A stretch of DNA of 64,000 nucleotides from Thermomonas haemolytica (GTDB lineage Bacteria; Pseudomonadota; Gammaproteobacteria; Xanthomonadales; Xanthomonadaceae), in assembly GCF_004346265.1 (NCBI RefSeq), contig NZ_SMAP01000002.1, forward strand, positions 307,514-371,513, in the 5' to 3' direction. The first letter of the stretch is position 1. Every line of letters begins with the position of its first letter. The notes beneath the pieces were generated by a model that saw nothing but the letters and a program-made list of their open reading frames with translations, was not told the DNA's origin and made no database searches. Of the stretch, positions 9,701 through 17,707 are shown in pieces. Made by a program: the position numbers and the translations under genes.

Positions 9701-9843
9701 TGGGTGCCGGTCTGGCGCGCATAGGCATCCAGCGCGGTGGCGAGGTCGCCGGCGGGGATGTCGAGGCGGGTGGCGGTTTGCGCCTGCGCCGCCAGGGCGG
9801 CGGAACAGGCGAGCGACAACAGCAGGACGCGTAGCGGTTTCAT
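6790..9843 (-). CDS. TonB-dependent outer-membrane receptor with N-terminal STN signalling domain
   Basis: A 1017-residue receptor. Signal peptide 1-22, then an STN domain (about 28-95, with I-P-A-G-D-L-A-T-A-L), a Pro/Ala linker, a TonB-box-like stretch before V-T-G-S-R-I-P near 132, a plug domain containing V-L-V-N-G-R-R and Y-G-S-D-A-M-A-G-V-I-N-I-I-L, and a long barrel closing in an aromatic-rich strand. The plug and barrel resemble the large oar-type or nutrient receptors abundant in Xanthomonadaceae rather than siderophore receptors. STN domains contact a FecR-type anti-sigma factor, and the fecR and fecI genes lie directly upstream on the same strand, so ligand binding probably controls its own transcription. 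The ligand is not evident. Confidence 0.9.
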   Translation of the reverse strand: MKPLRVLLLSLACSAALAAQAQTATRLDIPAGDLATALDAYARQTGTQLVYRADQLKGARSRGLRGQVPSAQALDALLAGSGFIARRDASGAVLIVPAANAPAAPPARKPAAQAEAPVTNLEAVQVTGSRIPRAQVEGPAPITIVSAEQIQAAGLTTLPEVLRSLSQNSGSVQGQQNTTSAQSTPGAQAVDLRGLGPNHTLVLVNGRRIADFPLPLNSRSNFTDIGNIPLGMIERIEILTGSASAVYGSDAMAGVINIILKKSVDGTILDYRYGGTSEGGGESHDLTLTTGFERGDFSAVLGLELIDQRPLWGYQRKVQDSTLDAPIPRRRLPRLIAQVYDWDDDINLAPPDGCQAMAGLNGGTTVLAYDRYGEPYCGSDRAIAYRTIRNQRTGVSAYGSFEYRMSGDLSWFADVQAARQTVKLLTGTNGNDVVSDNMGWEFHDPASTDNYRNKMFFNQATGHYEIWSRQFTPEEMGGLRNRMNTTTQKTLAITTGFKGSFGRDWNWEAAYNHSQYDADVAMPRIKAAAANALFLGPRLGYDADGYAIYDADPARLFKPLTEAEFASIASMSVFRPKADNDNLSLTLDTPALFALPAGDAGFAGALEFGRQSYRINPDPLALTDDAYVGPRYGDGRGSRNHWSAAAELRLPLLPSVQGSLAGRYDQYRYAGRQPGKFTYSLGLEWRPLDTLLVRGSYGTGFRAPDMHYLFAGNDYYRTRYATDYYQCRVDNPGASNAWCYDDGGYDISTFDVYTGNIALDVETSRSATFGFVWSPSHDFDIAVDYYAIRVQNQVQAQDRDLLRQTEANCRLGQTDTGTPVDINSPTCVDAIARVIRDGNGDITSVHFGPINIAREQTSGIDVTANYRLQTAAGDFRFTGNYNWTRRHTRQQYPGDPTEDMLAVSFSDTTLPRAKGNLGINWDRGAWGASLFGTYLGRVANYANDAWTHATWRFNAGARYDINDHLRLALTVDNLFNQMPPKDPTWGNYPYYDTSWFDSIGRSFFLQLTWKLGGKPLQ

Positions 9844-9928
9844 GGCGAAGATTCCCCAGTGGGCGCTCGACGTGGCGCCATCGCGGCATCATGACGAGCG
9901 ACCGCGGGAAATCCCGCATTCGCTTTCC

Positions 9929-10933
9929 TCAGCGCGCGTGCAGCAGGATCCGCCCGTCCTGGGCCTCGGCGCGGATCGGGAATCCGGCCTCCAATAGGCG
10001 GACGAAGCCATCCTCGTTGTCCCAGCGGAAGCTGCCGCCGATCCGCAGCGCGCCGGCGCGCGCGTCGGCCAGCACCAGCTTGCGCGCGTTGTAGCGGTTG
10101 AATTCGGCCACCGCCTCGGACAGCGGGGTGTCGCGGAACACCAACCAGCCTTGCTGCCAGTCCAGCAGATGCTGCGCGTCCTCGAGCGCGAGGTTGCGCA
10201 CCAGGACGCCATCCGCGCGTGCCAGCGCCAGGCTGCCCGCCGGCAGCAGTGCGGAGGCGCCGGCGGCACCTGCCGCGTCTTCCAGGCGCACGGTGCCTTC
10301 GGTCACCACGACCCGCACGCTGCCGGGATCGCGCCGCACCGAGAAGCGCGTGCCCACCGCCACGGCGCGATAGCCGCGGGCGGCGACGGAAAATGGCCGT
10401 GCGGGGTCCTTGGCCACGGCGAAGATCGCCTCGCCCTGCAGCAGGTGGACGCGGCGCGCCTGTCGCGTCAGCTGCACCTCGATCCGGCTGGCGGCGGCCA
10501 GGGTCACCCGGGAGCCATCGGTGAGCACGATCTGGCGCACCTGGCCGATGCCGCTTTCATAGGCATATGCGGGCGGTTGCGATGCGGGTGGTGTTGGTCG
10601 CCATAGCCCTACGGCGACCAAGGTGCAGGCGGCCAGCATGGCCGCTATGGCCCACGGCCAGCGAGGGCGGCGATGGCGGACGTGGCGGGCAGGACGTGCC
10701 GCAAGCGCCTGCAGCATCTGCTCGCGGCGGGCGGGGCGGCCGGCGCCCAGCGCCTGCAGGCGCGCGCTCTCCTGCCAGGCCGCCTGCAAGCGCAGGAAGG
10801 CCACGCGGTGCGCGGTGTCCGCGGCCAGCCAAGCCTGCAGGGCGGTTTCGTCCTGCCGGCTCCAGCGTTCACTGTCGCGCTGCGCCAGCCAGGCGGCGGC
10901 GGCGGCTTCGATGGCGGCGCTATTTGCGGCCAT
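9929..10933 (-). CDS. FecR-family anti-sigma factor / transmembrane signal relay
   Basis: A 334-residue single-pass membrane protein. The N-terminal cytoplasmic part (1-90) has the W-L-A-x(n)-D-x(n)-A-L-Q-A-W-L pattern of the DUF4880 anti-sigma domain. One membrane helix follows near 100-120 (P-W-A-I-A-A-M-L-A-A-C-T-L). The periplasmic FecR domain (about 135-235) contains L-T-D-G-S-R-V-T-L and V-G-T-R-F-S-V, and the C-terminal domain contacts the receptor. The chosen ATG overlaps the end of the sigma gene by 14 bp; an upstream extension runs deep into the sigma gene. It should hold the ECF sigma factor inactive until the STN domain of the receptor signals. Confidence 0.88.
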   Translation of the reverse strand: MAANSAAIEAAAAAWLAQRDSERWSRQDETALQAWLAADTAHRVAFLRLQAAWQESARLQALGAGRPARREQMLQALAARPARHVRHRRPRWPWAIAAMLAACTLVAVGLWRPTPPASQPPAYAYESGIGQVRQIVLTDGSRVTLAAASRIEVQLTRQARRVHLLQGEAIFAVAKDPARPFSVAARGYRAVAVGTRFSVRRDPGSVRVVVTEGTVRLEDAAGAAGASALLPAGSLALARADGVLVRNLALEDAQHLLDWQQGWLVFRDTPLSEAVAEFNRYNARKLVLADARAGALRIGGSFRWDNEDGFVRLLEAGFPIRAEAQDGRILLHAR

Positions 10934-11492
10934 GGCCCGGCTCCGCCTTGCCCGGCGCGCTGGCTGTGGGTGCAGGTGCCGGTTCTCCCGCAAACAGGGC
11001 ATCAGCCAGCAGACGCATGGCTTTGGCGATGTGTTTTTCCACCGTTTTCTCGCTGATTCCTAGCCGCAGGGCCACGTCCTTCTGGGAAAGCTCCTCGACC
11101 CGCCGCAGCCACACCACTTCGCGGCAGCGATTGGGCAGGCGGTCCAGTGCCTGCGCCAGCCGCCGCAGGGACTGGCGTCCGCCGCACCAGCGTTCCGGCG
11201 AGACCTCGTCCACCAAGACGTGCGAAGGCGGCAAATCACCCATCGGTTCGATCGAGACGACCTTGGCGCGGCGCAGGCGGTCGGCCATCAGGTGGCGCGC
11301 GCTGGCAAACAGGAAGGCCTTGGGCTGGGTCGGAAGCGTGCGCGAGGCGGCTTCGTAGATGCGGGTGTAGAGCTCCTGGCGCAGATCGTGCCATTCGTCC
11401 GGGTGCGGCCAGTGCCGGCGCAGGAACGCCATCAGGGCCTGCTCATGGGCCAGGATTTCGTGGATGAACCAGCGGTCGAGGTCGGCCTGCAT
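10920..11492 (-). CDS. FecI-like ECF RNA polymerase sigma factor
   Basis: A 190-residue ECF sigma factor. Region 2 (about 15-85) contains D-L-R-Q-E-L-Y-T-R-I-Y and F-L-F-A-S-A-R-H-L-M-A-D-R-L-R. Region 4 (about 120-175) contains L-P-N-R-C-R-E-V-V-W-L-R and the helix-turn-helix L-S-Q-K-D-V-A-L-R-L-G-I-S-E-K-T-V-E-K-H, diagnostic of the FecI group. The ATG at 11492 gives the normal family length; an in-frame start 69 bp upstream is possible but would add a charged extension. It overlaps fecR by 14 bp and should drive transcription of the adjacent TonB receptor. Confidence 0.9.
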   Translation of the reverse strand: MQADLDRWFIHEILAHEQALMAFLRRHWPHPDEWHDLRQELYTRIYEAASRTLPTQPKAFLFASARHLMADRLRRAKVVSIEPMGDLPPSHVLVDEVSPERWCGGRQSLRRLAQALDRLPNRCREVVWLRRVEELSQKDVALRLGISEKTVEKHIAKAMRLLADALFAGEPAPAPTASAPGKAEPGHGRK

Positions 11493-11582
11493 GGCTCTAC
11501 CATAGCGAAAGCCGATACTTCGGCGGGGGAAATCGCGCGTCCATTCGTCTATCCCAGGCATGCCCCTGCGAGAGGAAGCGAT

Positions 11583-13526
11583 ATGAAGCGACTGAGCGGC
11601 ACCACGCAGCTTCTGGTGGCGGTACTGGCGCTATTGTTGCCGTTGCTGGCGCCCGCGGCGAATGTGGACCACTACCTGCTTGGAAATCCCACCGCCAAGA
11701 CTCCGGGGCGGGTGCAGCCGGGCTTGCTGCTGATGGGTGGTGGCGACCGCAACTTCGATGCGCTGCGCTGGTTCATGGCCAAGGCCGGCCACGGCCATAT
11801 CGTGATCCTGCGTGCTTCGCTGGGGGGCGAGATCGGCCAGGAGTTCTACGAAAAAGTGGGCGGGATCGCCTCGGCCGAGACGTTCGTGTTCAAGGACCGC
11901 GAGGCGGCCAGCGATCCGGCCATCCTCGCCGCGATCCGCCGCGCCGATGGCATCTTCATTGCCGGTGGCGACCAGTCGCGTTACGTACGCTACTGGCGCG
12001 GTACTCCATTGGCGAAGGCGCTGGATGCACACGTGCGTGCAGGCAAGCCGTTGGGCGGCACCAGCGCGGGGCTGGCGATCCTGGGCGAGTACCTGTACGG
12101 CGCGATGGATGGCGGCAGCATCACCAGTCCACGCGCGCTGGCCGACCCACTGGGCGATGGCAATACCATCGAGACGGGCTTCCTCAACATTCCCCTGTTG
12201 GAAGGGGTGGTGACCGACACCCACTTCAGCGAGCGCGCCCGCCTGGGCCGGCTGGTGGCGTTCCTGACCAAGAGCGAGCAACTCGCCGGGCGTCCCCTGC
12301 TGGGCCTCGGGGTGGACGAACGCGCCGCGCTGGCGGTGGAGGCCGACGGCCGTGCGCACGTCTATTCCACCGCGCCTGGCGCCGGCGTCACCGTGGTGCA
12401 TGGCGGCTTCGAGCGTATCCAGAAGGAGGAGCATCCGCTGCGCATCGATCGCCTGTGGACGGTGGGCGTGGATGCCAATTCGGTCCTGCACCTGCCATCC
12501 GGCGAAGTGGAGCGGCCGGCGTTCACCCGCAACTATGCGGTGCGCGACGGCGTGCTGGTGGCGCTGGACATGCCGACGCTGGTGATCCACGGCGGTGCCG
12601 GCGTGGAGCCGGGCGATCTCACGCCTGACGAGGAAGCGGCGGCCAAGCAGGCGCTGGAGGCGGCGCTGCGCGCGGGCTACGTCAGACTGCAGGGCGGCGG
12701 CAGCGCGCTGGATGCGGTGACGGCGGCGATCACCGTGCTGGAGGATGCGCCGCAGTTCAATGCCGGGCGTGGTGCGGTGTTCACCCATGACGGCCGCAAC
12801 GAGCTGGACACGGCGATCATGGATGGCGCCAGCGGCAAGGCTGGCGCGGCAGCCGGGTTGCATCGGGTGAAAAATCCGATCCTGCTGGCGCGCGCGATCA
12901 TGGACAAGTCCAACCACGTGATGATGGTGGGTGATGGCGCCGAGCAATTCGCCAAGGAGCAAGGCATCGCGCTGGTGGACCCGGCCTATTTCCGTACCGA
13001 GAAGCGCTGGCAGCAGCTGCAAAAGGCGCTGGAGCAGGAGCGGCAGGCGCAGGCAGCGCAGGTTCCGCTGGTGCTGCCGGGCAAGGCCTATTTCGGCACC
13101 GTGGGGGCGCTGGCGCTGGATGCGCGCGGGCATCTGGCTGCCGGCACTTCGACTGGCGGCATGACCAACAAGCGCTACGGGCGTGTGGGGGATAGCCCGA
13201 TCATTGGCGCCGGTACCTGGGCCGAGGCCGGCTGCGCGGTGTCCGGTACCGGCTGGGGCGAGTTCTACATCCGCGCCGCCGCTGCACATGAGATCTGCGC
13301 GCGGGTGCGGCTGGCCGGCGAACCGCTGCCGAAGGCGGCCGATGGCGTCATCAACCGCGACATTCCAAAGGCGGGCGGCGATGGGGGGGCGATCGCGCTC
13401 GGGGCCGATGGCGTGGTCGCGTTCCCGTTCAACACCGGCGGCATGTACCGCGGCTGGATCGGCCCCGACGGCGTGCCGCACGTGGCCATCTACAAGGAAG
13501 ATGCGCTGGCAATCCCGGAGCGCTGA
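11583..13526 (+). CDS. Secreted fusion of cyanophycinase-like (S51) and isoaspartyl peptidase/L-asparaginase (Ntn) domains
   Basis: A 647-residue two-enzyme protein with an export signal (1-26, L-L-L-P-L-L-A-P-A-A). Residues about 45-300 match cyanophycinase-like serine peptidases: M-G-G-G-D-R-N near 51 and G-G-T-S-A-G at 158-163 with Ser161 as nucleophile. Residues about 331-640 match plant-type asparaginases (T2): I-H-G-G-A-G at 335-340, N-A-G-R-G near 393, and G-T-V-G-A at 505-509 where self-cleavage would free Thr506, followed by G-T-S-T-G-G at 521. Cyanophycinase releases beta-Asp-Arg dipeptides and isoaspartyl peptidase splits them, so the fusion joins consecutive steps. The ATG is preceded by AGAGGA. 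It is divergent from the FecI gene. General beta-aspartyl peptide scavenging is an alternative role. Confidence 0.85.
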   Translation: MKRLSGTTQLLVAVLALLLPLLAPAANVDHYLLGNPTAKTPGRVQPGLLLMGGGDRNFDALRWFMAKAGHGHIVILRASLGGEIGQEFYEKVGGIASAETFVFKDREAASDPAILAAIRRADGIFIAGGDQSRYVRYWRGTPLAKALDAHVRAGKPLGGTSAGLAILGEYLYGAMDGGSITSPRALADPLGDGNTIETGFLNIPLLEGVVTDTHFSERARLGRLVAFLTKSEQLAGRPLLGLGVDERAALAVEADGRAHVYSTAPGAGVTVVHGGFERIQKEEHPLRIDRLWTVGVDANSVLHLPSGEVERPAFTRNYAVRDGVLVALDMPTLVIHGGAGVEPGDLTPDEEAAAKQALEAALRAGYVRLQGGGSALDAVTAAITVLEDAPQFNAGRGAVFTHDGRNELDTAIMDGASGKAGAAAGLHRVKNPILLARAIMDKSNHVMMVGDGAEQFAKEQGIALVDPAYFRTEKRWQQLQKALEQERQAQAAQVPLVLPGKAYFGTVGALALDARGHLAAGTSTGGMTNKRYGRVGDSPIIGAGTWAEAGCAVSGTGWGEFYIRAAAAHEICARVRLAGEPLPKAADGVINRDIPKAGGDGGAIALGADGVVAFPFNTGGMYRGWIGPDGVPHVAIYKEDALAIPER

Positions 13527-13538
13527 GCGTGCGCTGCT

Positions 13539-14507
13539 TCAGCGCTCGGAGTGGCCGCTCTCGTCGTAGCCGCGCGGCGCCAGCAGGCCGGGCTGGAGCA
13601 GTTCCGCGAAGGCGCGCGCCTGCGGTGACAGGAACTTGCCCTTGCGCACCACCACGCCATAGCTGCGCGAGGGGAACCAGCGTGCCAGTGAGCGCGCGGC
13701 CAGGCGCTCGCGGTCGGCTGCGGTCAGGCAGATCGCAGTGACAATACTGATGCCGAGGCCCATCGCTACGTACTGCTTGATGACCTCCCAGCCGCCCACC
13801 TCCAGTGCCACCGTGTACGGCACCCGGTTCTGCTGGAACACCAGGTCCACCAGGCGGTAGGTGGTCAGGCGCTTGGGCGGCAGGATCAGGCCATACGGTG
13901 ACAGGTCTTCCAGCGCCAGCTCGGGCTTGGTCGCCAGCGGGTGGTCGGGCGGGGTGATCAGCATCGGCTCGTAGCGCTGCGCCGGGGCGTAGGCGAGGTC
14001 GGCCGGCACGTCCAGCATCGAGCCGACCGCCAGATCCACCGCGTCGCTGCGTAGCAGGTCCAGCCCGCTGGCGCCGGTCACGTTGTGCAGGCTCAGGCGC
14101 ACGTCCGGGTACTGGCGGCGGAACGCCTCCACGATCGGCGGCAGCAGGTAGAGGATGGTCGAGCTGCCGGCGGCCACGTGCAGCTCGCCGGCATCCAGCC
14201 CGCGCACCTGCTCGCGGAACTGCGCGGCCAGCCCGTCCAGCCCTTCCACCAGCGGACGCGCCATCGCATACAGCAGCTCGCCCTCGCGGGTGGGGGTGAG
14301 CCGGCGGCCGCTGCGCTCCAGCAGGCGTACCCCGAGCTCGCGCTCCAGCGCCTGCAGCTGCAGGGTCACCGCCGGCTGGCTGAGGTACAGCGCTTCCGCG
14401 GCGCGGCTGATCGACCCCAGGCGCGCCACCTGGCAGAACGCGCGCAGCGGCTTCAGGCGCGAGCCCTTGTAGGAAAAGCGTGGCGGGCGGGCGCCGGAGG
14501 CCGGCAT
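13539..14507 (-). CDS. LysR-family transcriptional regulator (CysB-like effector domain)
   Basis: A 322-residue LysR regulator. The N-terminal winged helix (about 20-80) shows A-F-C-Q-V-A-R-L-G-S-I-S-R-A-A-E-A-L and the recognition helix S-Q-P-A-V-T-L-Q-L-Q-A-L-E. The effector-binding domain runs from about 105 to 310, starting A-A-G-S-S-T-I-L-Y-L-L-P. It is divergently oriented from aceB, with a palindromic T-N11-A site between them, so it most likely controls the glyoxylate shunt and its own gene. It ends 12 bp from the stop of the convergent cyanophycinase fusion gene. The effector metabolite cannot be read from sequence. Confidence 0.88.
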   Translation of the reverse strand: MPASGARPPRFSYKGSRLKPLRAFCQVARLGSISRAAEALYLSQPAVTLQLQALERELGVRLLERSGRRLTPTREGELLYAMARPLVEGLDGLAAQFREQVRGLDAGELHVAAGSSTILYLLPPIVEAFRRQYPDVRLSLHNVTGASGLDLLRSDAVDLAVGSMLDVPADLAYAPAQRYEPMLITPPDHPLATKPELALEDLSPYGLILPPKRLTTYRLVDLVFQQNRVPYTVALEVGGWEVIKQYVAMGLGISIVTAICLTAADRERLAARSLARWFPSRSYGVVVRKGKFLSPQARAFAELLQPGLLAPRGYDESGHSER

Positions 14508-14522
14508 GCGGGGTCAGCCAAA

Positions 14523-14573
14523 AGTATTTGAATTACAAATACTAATCATTGATAAATCTCGTTTGTCAAATAC
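14523..14573. promoter_or_regulatory. LysR-type operator in the LysR/aceB divergent region
   Basis: A perfect inverted repeat AGTATTTG-AATTA-CAAATACT spans 14523-14543 and contains the LysR consensus T-N11-A. A third half-site CAAATAC lies at 14567-14573, 31 bp (about three helical turns) from the matching half-site at 14536. The stretch is sharply AT-rich within GC-rich DNA and sits 50-100 bp before the aceB start, the usual recognition-site plus activation-site arrangement of LysR regulators. Confidence 0.65.
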
Positions 14574-14625
14574 CACACGCTGGCGGATGGTGCTGCTCCA
14601 CGCAAGACGCGCAAGGAGAGGACGG

Positions 14626-16257
14626 ATGTCGGCAGTGCTGCAGCGGGTTCCGGAGGCGGAACCGGAGGCGACCCTTGAAATCGACGGCCAGGCGCCCGGC
14701 CAGGACGCCCTGCTGACGCCGGCCGCGCGGGCCTTCCTTGCCGACCTGCACCGCCGCTTCGAGGGCGAACGCCAGGCCCGGCTGGCCGCCCGCCGCGCGC
14801 GCCAGCAGGCGTTCGATGCCGGCGCGCTGCCGGACTTCCGCGCCGACACCGCCGCCCTGCGCGCCGCCGAGTGGACGGTGGCCCCGGCCCCGGTTGCGCT
14901 GCGCGACCGCCGGGTGGAGATCACCGGGCCGGTGGACCCGAAGATGGTCATCAACGCGCTGAACTCGGGCGCCAGCTGCTACATGGCCGACTTCGAGGAC
15001 TCCACCGCGCCGACCTGGGACAATCTCGTCGCCGGCCAGCAGGCGCTGCGCGCAGCGGTGGCCGGCACGCTGGCGTTCACCGCTGGTAACGGCAAGCACT
15101 ACGCACTGAAGCCGGAGGCCGAGCAGGCGGTGCTGATCGTGCGCCCGCGCGGCTGGCACATGGACGAGAAGCACGTGCGGGTGGACGGCGTGCGCCTGGC
15201 CGGGGCGTTGTTCGACGCCGGGCTGTTCTGCTTCCACAACGCCCGCGCGCTGGCCGCGCGCGACCGCGGGCCCTACCTGTACCTGCCCAAGCTGGAGTCG
15301 ATGGAAGAGGCCGCGCTGTGGGACGCGGTGCTGGCCCACATCGAATCCGTGCTCGGGCTGGCGCGCGGGCAGATCCGGGTCACTGTGCTGATCGAGACCT
15401 TGCCGGCCGTGTTCGAGATGGACGAGATCCTGCATGCCCTGAAGGGGCGGGTGGTCGGCCTCAACTGCGGACGCTGGGACTACATCTTTTCCTACATCAA
15501 GACCCTGCGCCGGCACCGCGACCGGGTCTTGCCCGAGCGTGGGCAGGTGACGATGGTGCAGCCGTTCCTGCGCGCGTATTCGGAGCTGCTGATCCGGACC
15601 TGCCACCGCCGCGGCGCGCACGCGATGGGCGGGATGGCCGCGCAGATCCCGATCGCGCACGACGCGCAGGCCAATGCGGAAGCGCTGGCGCGGGTGCGCG
15701 CGGACAAGCTGCGCGAGGTCACGGCCGGTCACGACGGTACCTGGGTCGCGCACCCGGCGCTGGTGCCGCTGGCGCGCGAGGTGTTCGACGCACGCATGCC
15801 CGGGCCGAACCAGCTGCACGTCGCCCGCGAGGACGTGCACGTGGAGGCCGCCGACCTGCTGCAGCCCTGCCTGGGCACCATCACCCGCGCCGGCTTCGAC
15901 GGCAACGTCGAGGTCTGCGTGCGCTACCTCGCGGCATGGCTGGACGGCAACGGTTGCGTGCCGATCCACCATCTGATGGAGGACGCGGCCACCGCCGAGA
16001 TCGCGCGCGCACAGCTGTGGCAATGGCTGCACTACGGCGATGACGGCCGCGAGGCACTGGCGCTGGATGACGGCACCCCGGTCGATTTCGCCCTGTTCGA
16101 GCGCGCCCTGATCGCGCTGCCCAGCCGCCTGCGCGCGCAGCCCGGTCTGCCGGGCGCGAGCCGGGTGGCGGAGGCGATCGGGATCCTCGACCGCCTCACC
16201 CACGCCGATGAGCTCGCCCCGTTCCTGACCCTGCCGGCCTACGAACGTCTGGATTGA
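14626..16257 (+). CDS. aceB: Malate synthase A
   Basis: A 543-residue enzyme that condenses glyoxylate with acetyl-CoA to malate, the second step of the glyoxylate shunt. Conserved features include M-A-D-F-E-D-S near 118, R-P-R-G-W-H near 176, the active-site stretch L-I-E-T-L-P-A near 259, G-R-W-D-Y-I-F-S near 281 and M-G-G-M-A-A near 332; the length fits isoform A (about 530) rather than G. The ATG is preceded by AAGGAGAG. It is followed 65 bp later by aceA on the same strand, forming an aceBA operon. Probable control by the divergent LysR protein. Confidence 0.95.
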   Translation: MSAVLQRVPEAEPEATLEIDGQAPGQDALLTPAARAFLADLHRRFEGERQARLAARRARQQAFDAGALPDFRADTAALRAAEWTVAPAPVALRDRRVEITGPVDPKMVINALNSGASCYMADFEDSTAPTWDNLVAGQQALRAAVAGTLAFTAGNGKHYALKPEAEQAVLIVRPRGWHMDEKHVRVDGVRLAGALFDAGLFCFHNARALAARDRGPYLYLPKLESMEEAALWDAVLAHIESVLGLARGQIRVTVLIETLPAVFEMDEILHALKGRVVGLNCGRWDYIFSYIKTLRRHRDRVLPERGQVTMVQPFLRAYSELLIRTCHRRGAHAMGGMAAQIPIAHDAQANAEALARVRADKLREVTAGHDGTWVAHPALVPLAREVFDARMPGPNQLHVAREDVHVEAADLLQPCLGTITRAGFDGNVEVCVRYLAAWLDGNGCVPIHHLMEDAATAEIARAQLWQWLHYGDDGREALALDDGTPVDFALFERALIALPSRLRAQPGLPGASRVAEAIGILDRLTHADELAPFLTLPAYERLD

Positions 16258-16322
16258 ACCCTGCGCCCGGTCGCCGCGCGCAACGGGCACGCATCCCACT
16301 GCCTTCCACCAAGGACACCGCC

Positions 16323-17624
16323 ATGATGAAGCACACCCTGCCGACCGCCGAGCAACTGAAGCTGGACTGGGCCAACAACCCGCGCTGGGCCGGGATCACC
16401 CGCACCTATTCCGCCGAGGACGTGGTGCGCCTGCGCGGCACCGTGCACGTGGAGCACTCGCTGGCGCGGCTCGGCGCGGAGAAGCTGTGGAAGTCGCTGC
16501 ACAGCGAGGATTTCGTCAACGCGCTCGGCGCGCTCACCGGCAACCAGGCCATGCAGCAGGTGAAGGCCGGGCTGAAGGCGATCTACCTGTCCGGCTGGCA
16601 GGTCGCGGCGGATGCCAACCTCGCCGGTGAGATGTACCCCGACCAGTCGCTGTACCCGGCCAACTCGGTGCCGGCGGTGGTCAAGCGCATCAACAACACC
16701 CTGCTGCGCGCCGACCAGCTGCACCATGCCGAAGGGGATGATTCGATCGACTTCCTGCAGCCGATCGTGGCCGACGCCGAGGCCGGTTTCGGCGGGGTGC
16801 TCAACGCCTATGAATTGATGAAGGCGATGATCGAAGCCGGCGCCGCAGGCGTGCATTTCGAGGACCAGCTGGCCAGCGTGAAGAAGTGCGGGCACATGGG
16901 CGGCAAGGTGCTGGTGCCGACCCGCGAGGCGGTCGAGAAGCTGACCGCCGCGCGCCTGGCGAGCGATGTGATGGGCGTACCGACCCTGATCGTCGCCCGC
17001 ACCGACGCCGAGGCCGCCGACCTGCTGACCTCGGACGTGGACGACAACGACCGCCCGTTCTGCACCGGCGAGCGCACCGTCGAGGGCTTCTTCAAGACCC
17101 GCAAGGGCCTGGAGCAGGCTATCAGCCGCGGCCTGGCCTACGCGCCCTATGCCGACCTGGTGTGGTGCGAGACCGGCAAGCCGGATCTGGAGTTTGCGCG
17201 CAAGTTCGCCGAGGCCATCCACCGCAAGTACCCGGGCAAGCTGCTGGCCTACAACTGCTCGCCCTCGTTCAACTGGAAGAAGCACCTGGACGACGCGACG
17301 ATCGCGAAGTTCCAGAGGGAACTCGGGGCGATGGGCTACAAGTTCCAGTTCATCACCCTGGCCGGCTTCCACGCGCTCAACTACGGCATGTTCGAGCTGG
17401 CGCATGGCTATGCGCGGCGGCAGATGAGCGCGTTCGTGGAGCTGCAGGAAAAGGAGTTCGCCGCCGCCGAGCGCGGCTTCACCGCGGTCAAGCACCAGCG
17501 CGAGGTCGGCACCGGGTACTTCGATGCGCTCACCCAGACCATCCAGGGCCAGCACAGTGCCACCGTCGCGCTCAAGGGCAGCACCGAGGAAGAGCAGTTC
17601 CACGGCGACCGCGTGGCGGCCTGA
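16323..17624 (+). CDS. aceA: Isocitrate lyase
   Basis: A 433-residue enzyme that cleaves isocitrate to glyoxylate and succinate, the first step of the glyoxylate shunt. The catalytic signature K-K-C-G-H-M-G-G-K lies near residue 190 with the active Cys, the Mg-binding D-A-E-A-G-F-G-G precedes it, and W-C-E-T-G-K-P-D and N-C-S-P-S-F-N-W follow. The size matches the E. coli enzyme (434). It sits downstream of aceB in the same transcription unit, preceded by AAGGA. No kinase/phosphatase for isocitrate dehydrogenase is visible in the window. Confidence 0.96.
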   Translation: MMKHTLPTAEQLKLDWANNPRWAGITRTYSAEDVVRLRGTVHVEHSLARLGAEKLWKSLHSEDFVNALGALTGNQAMQQVKAGLKAIYLSGWQVAADANLAGEMYPDQSLYPANSVPAVVKRINNTLLRADQLHHAEGDDSIDFLQPIVADAEAGFGGVLNAYELMKAMIEAGAAGVHFEDQLASVKKCGHMGGKVLVPTREAVEKLTAARLASDVMGVPTLIVARTDAEAADLLTSDVDDNDRPFCTGERTVEGFFKTRKGLEQAISRGLAYAPYADLVWCETGKPDLEFARKFAEAIHRKYPGKLLAYNCSPSFNWKKHLDDATIAKFQRELGAMGYKFQFITLAGFHALNYGMFELAHGYARRQMSAFVELQEKEFAAAERGFTAVKHQREVGTGYFDALTQTIQGQHSATVALKGSTEEEQFHGDRVAA

Positions 17625-17707
17625 AGTCCGCGCTGCCGGGGGCTTGCAATGCGCCCGGCGGTGCTATCCTGTCTGGGCCTGAATAGGCGCAGGGGGAGTG
17701 GGGGCGC

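Noticed and set aside
6952..9834. Plus-strand open frame of about 960 codons opposite the TonB receptor
   Set aside because: Val/Gly/Ala/His-rich composition with no domain; it is the expected shadow of a GC-rich gene whose minus-strand product is clearly a receptor.
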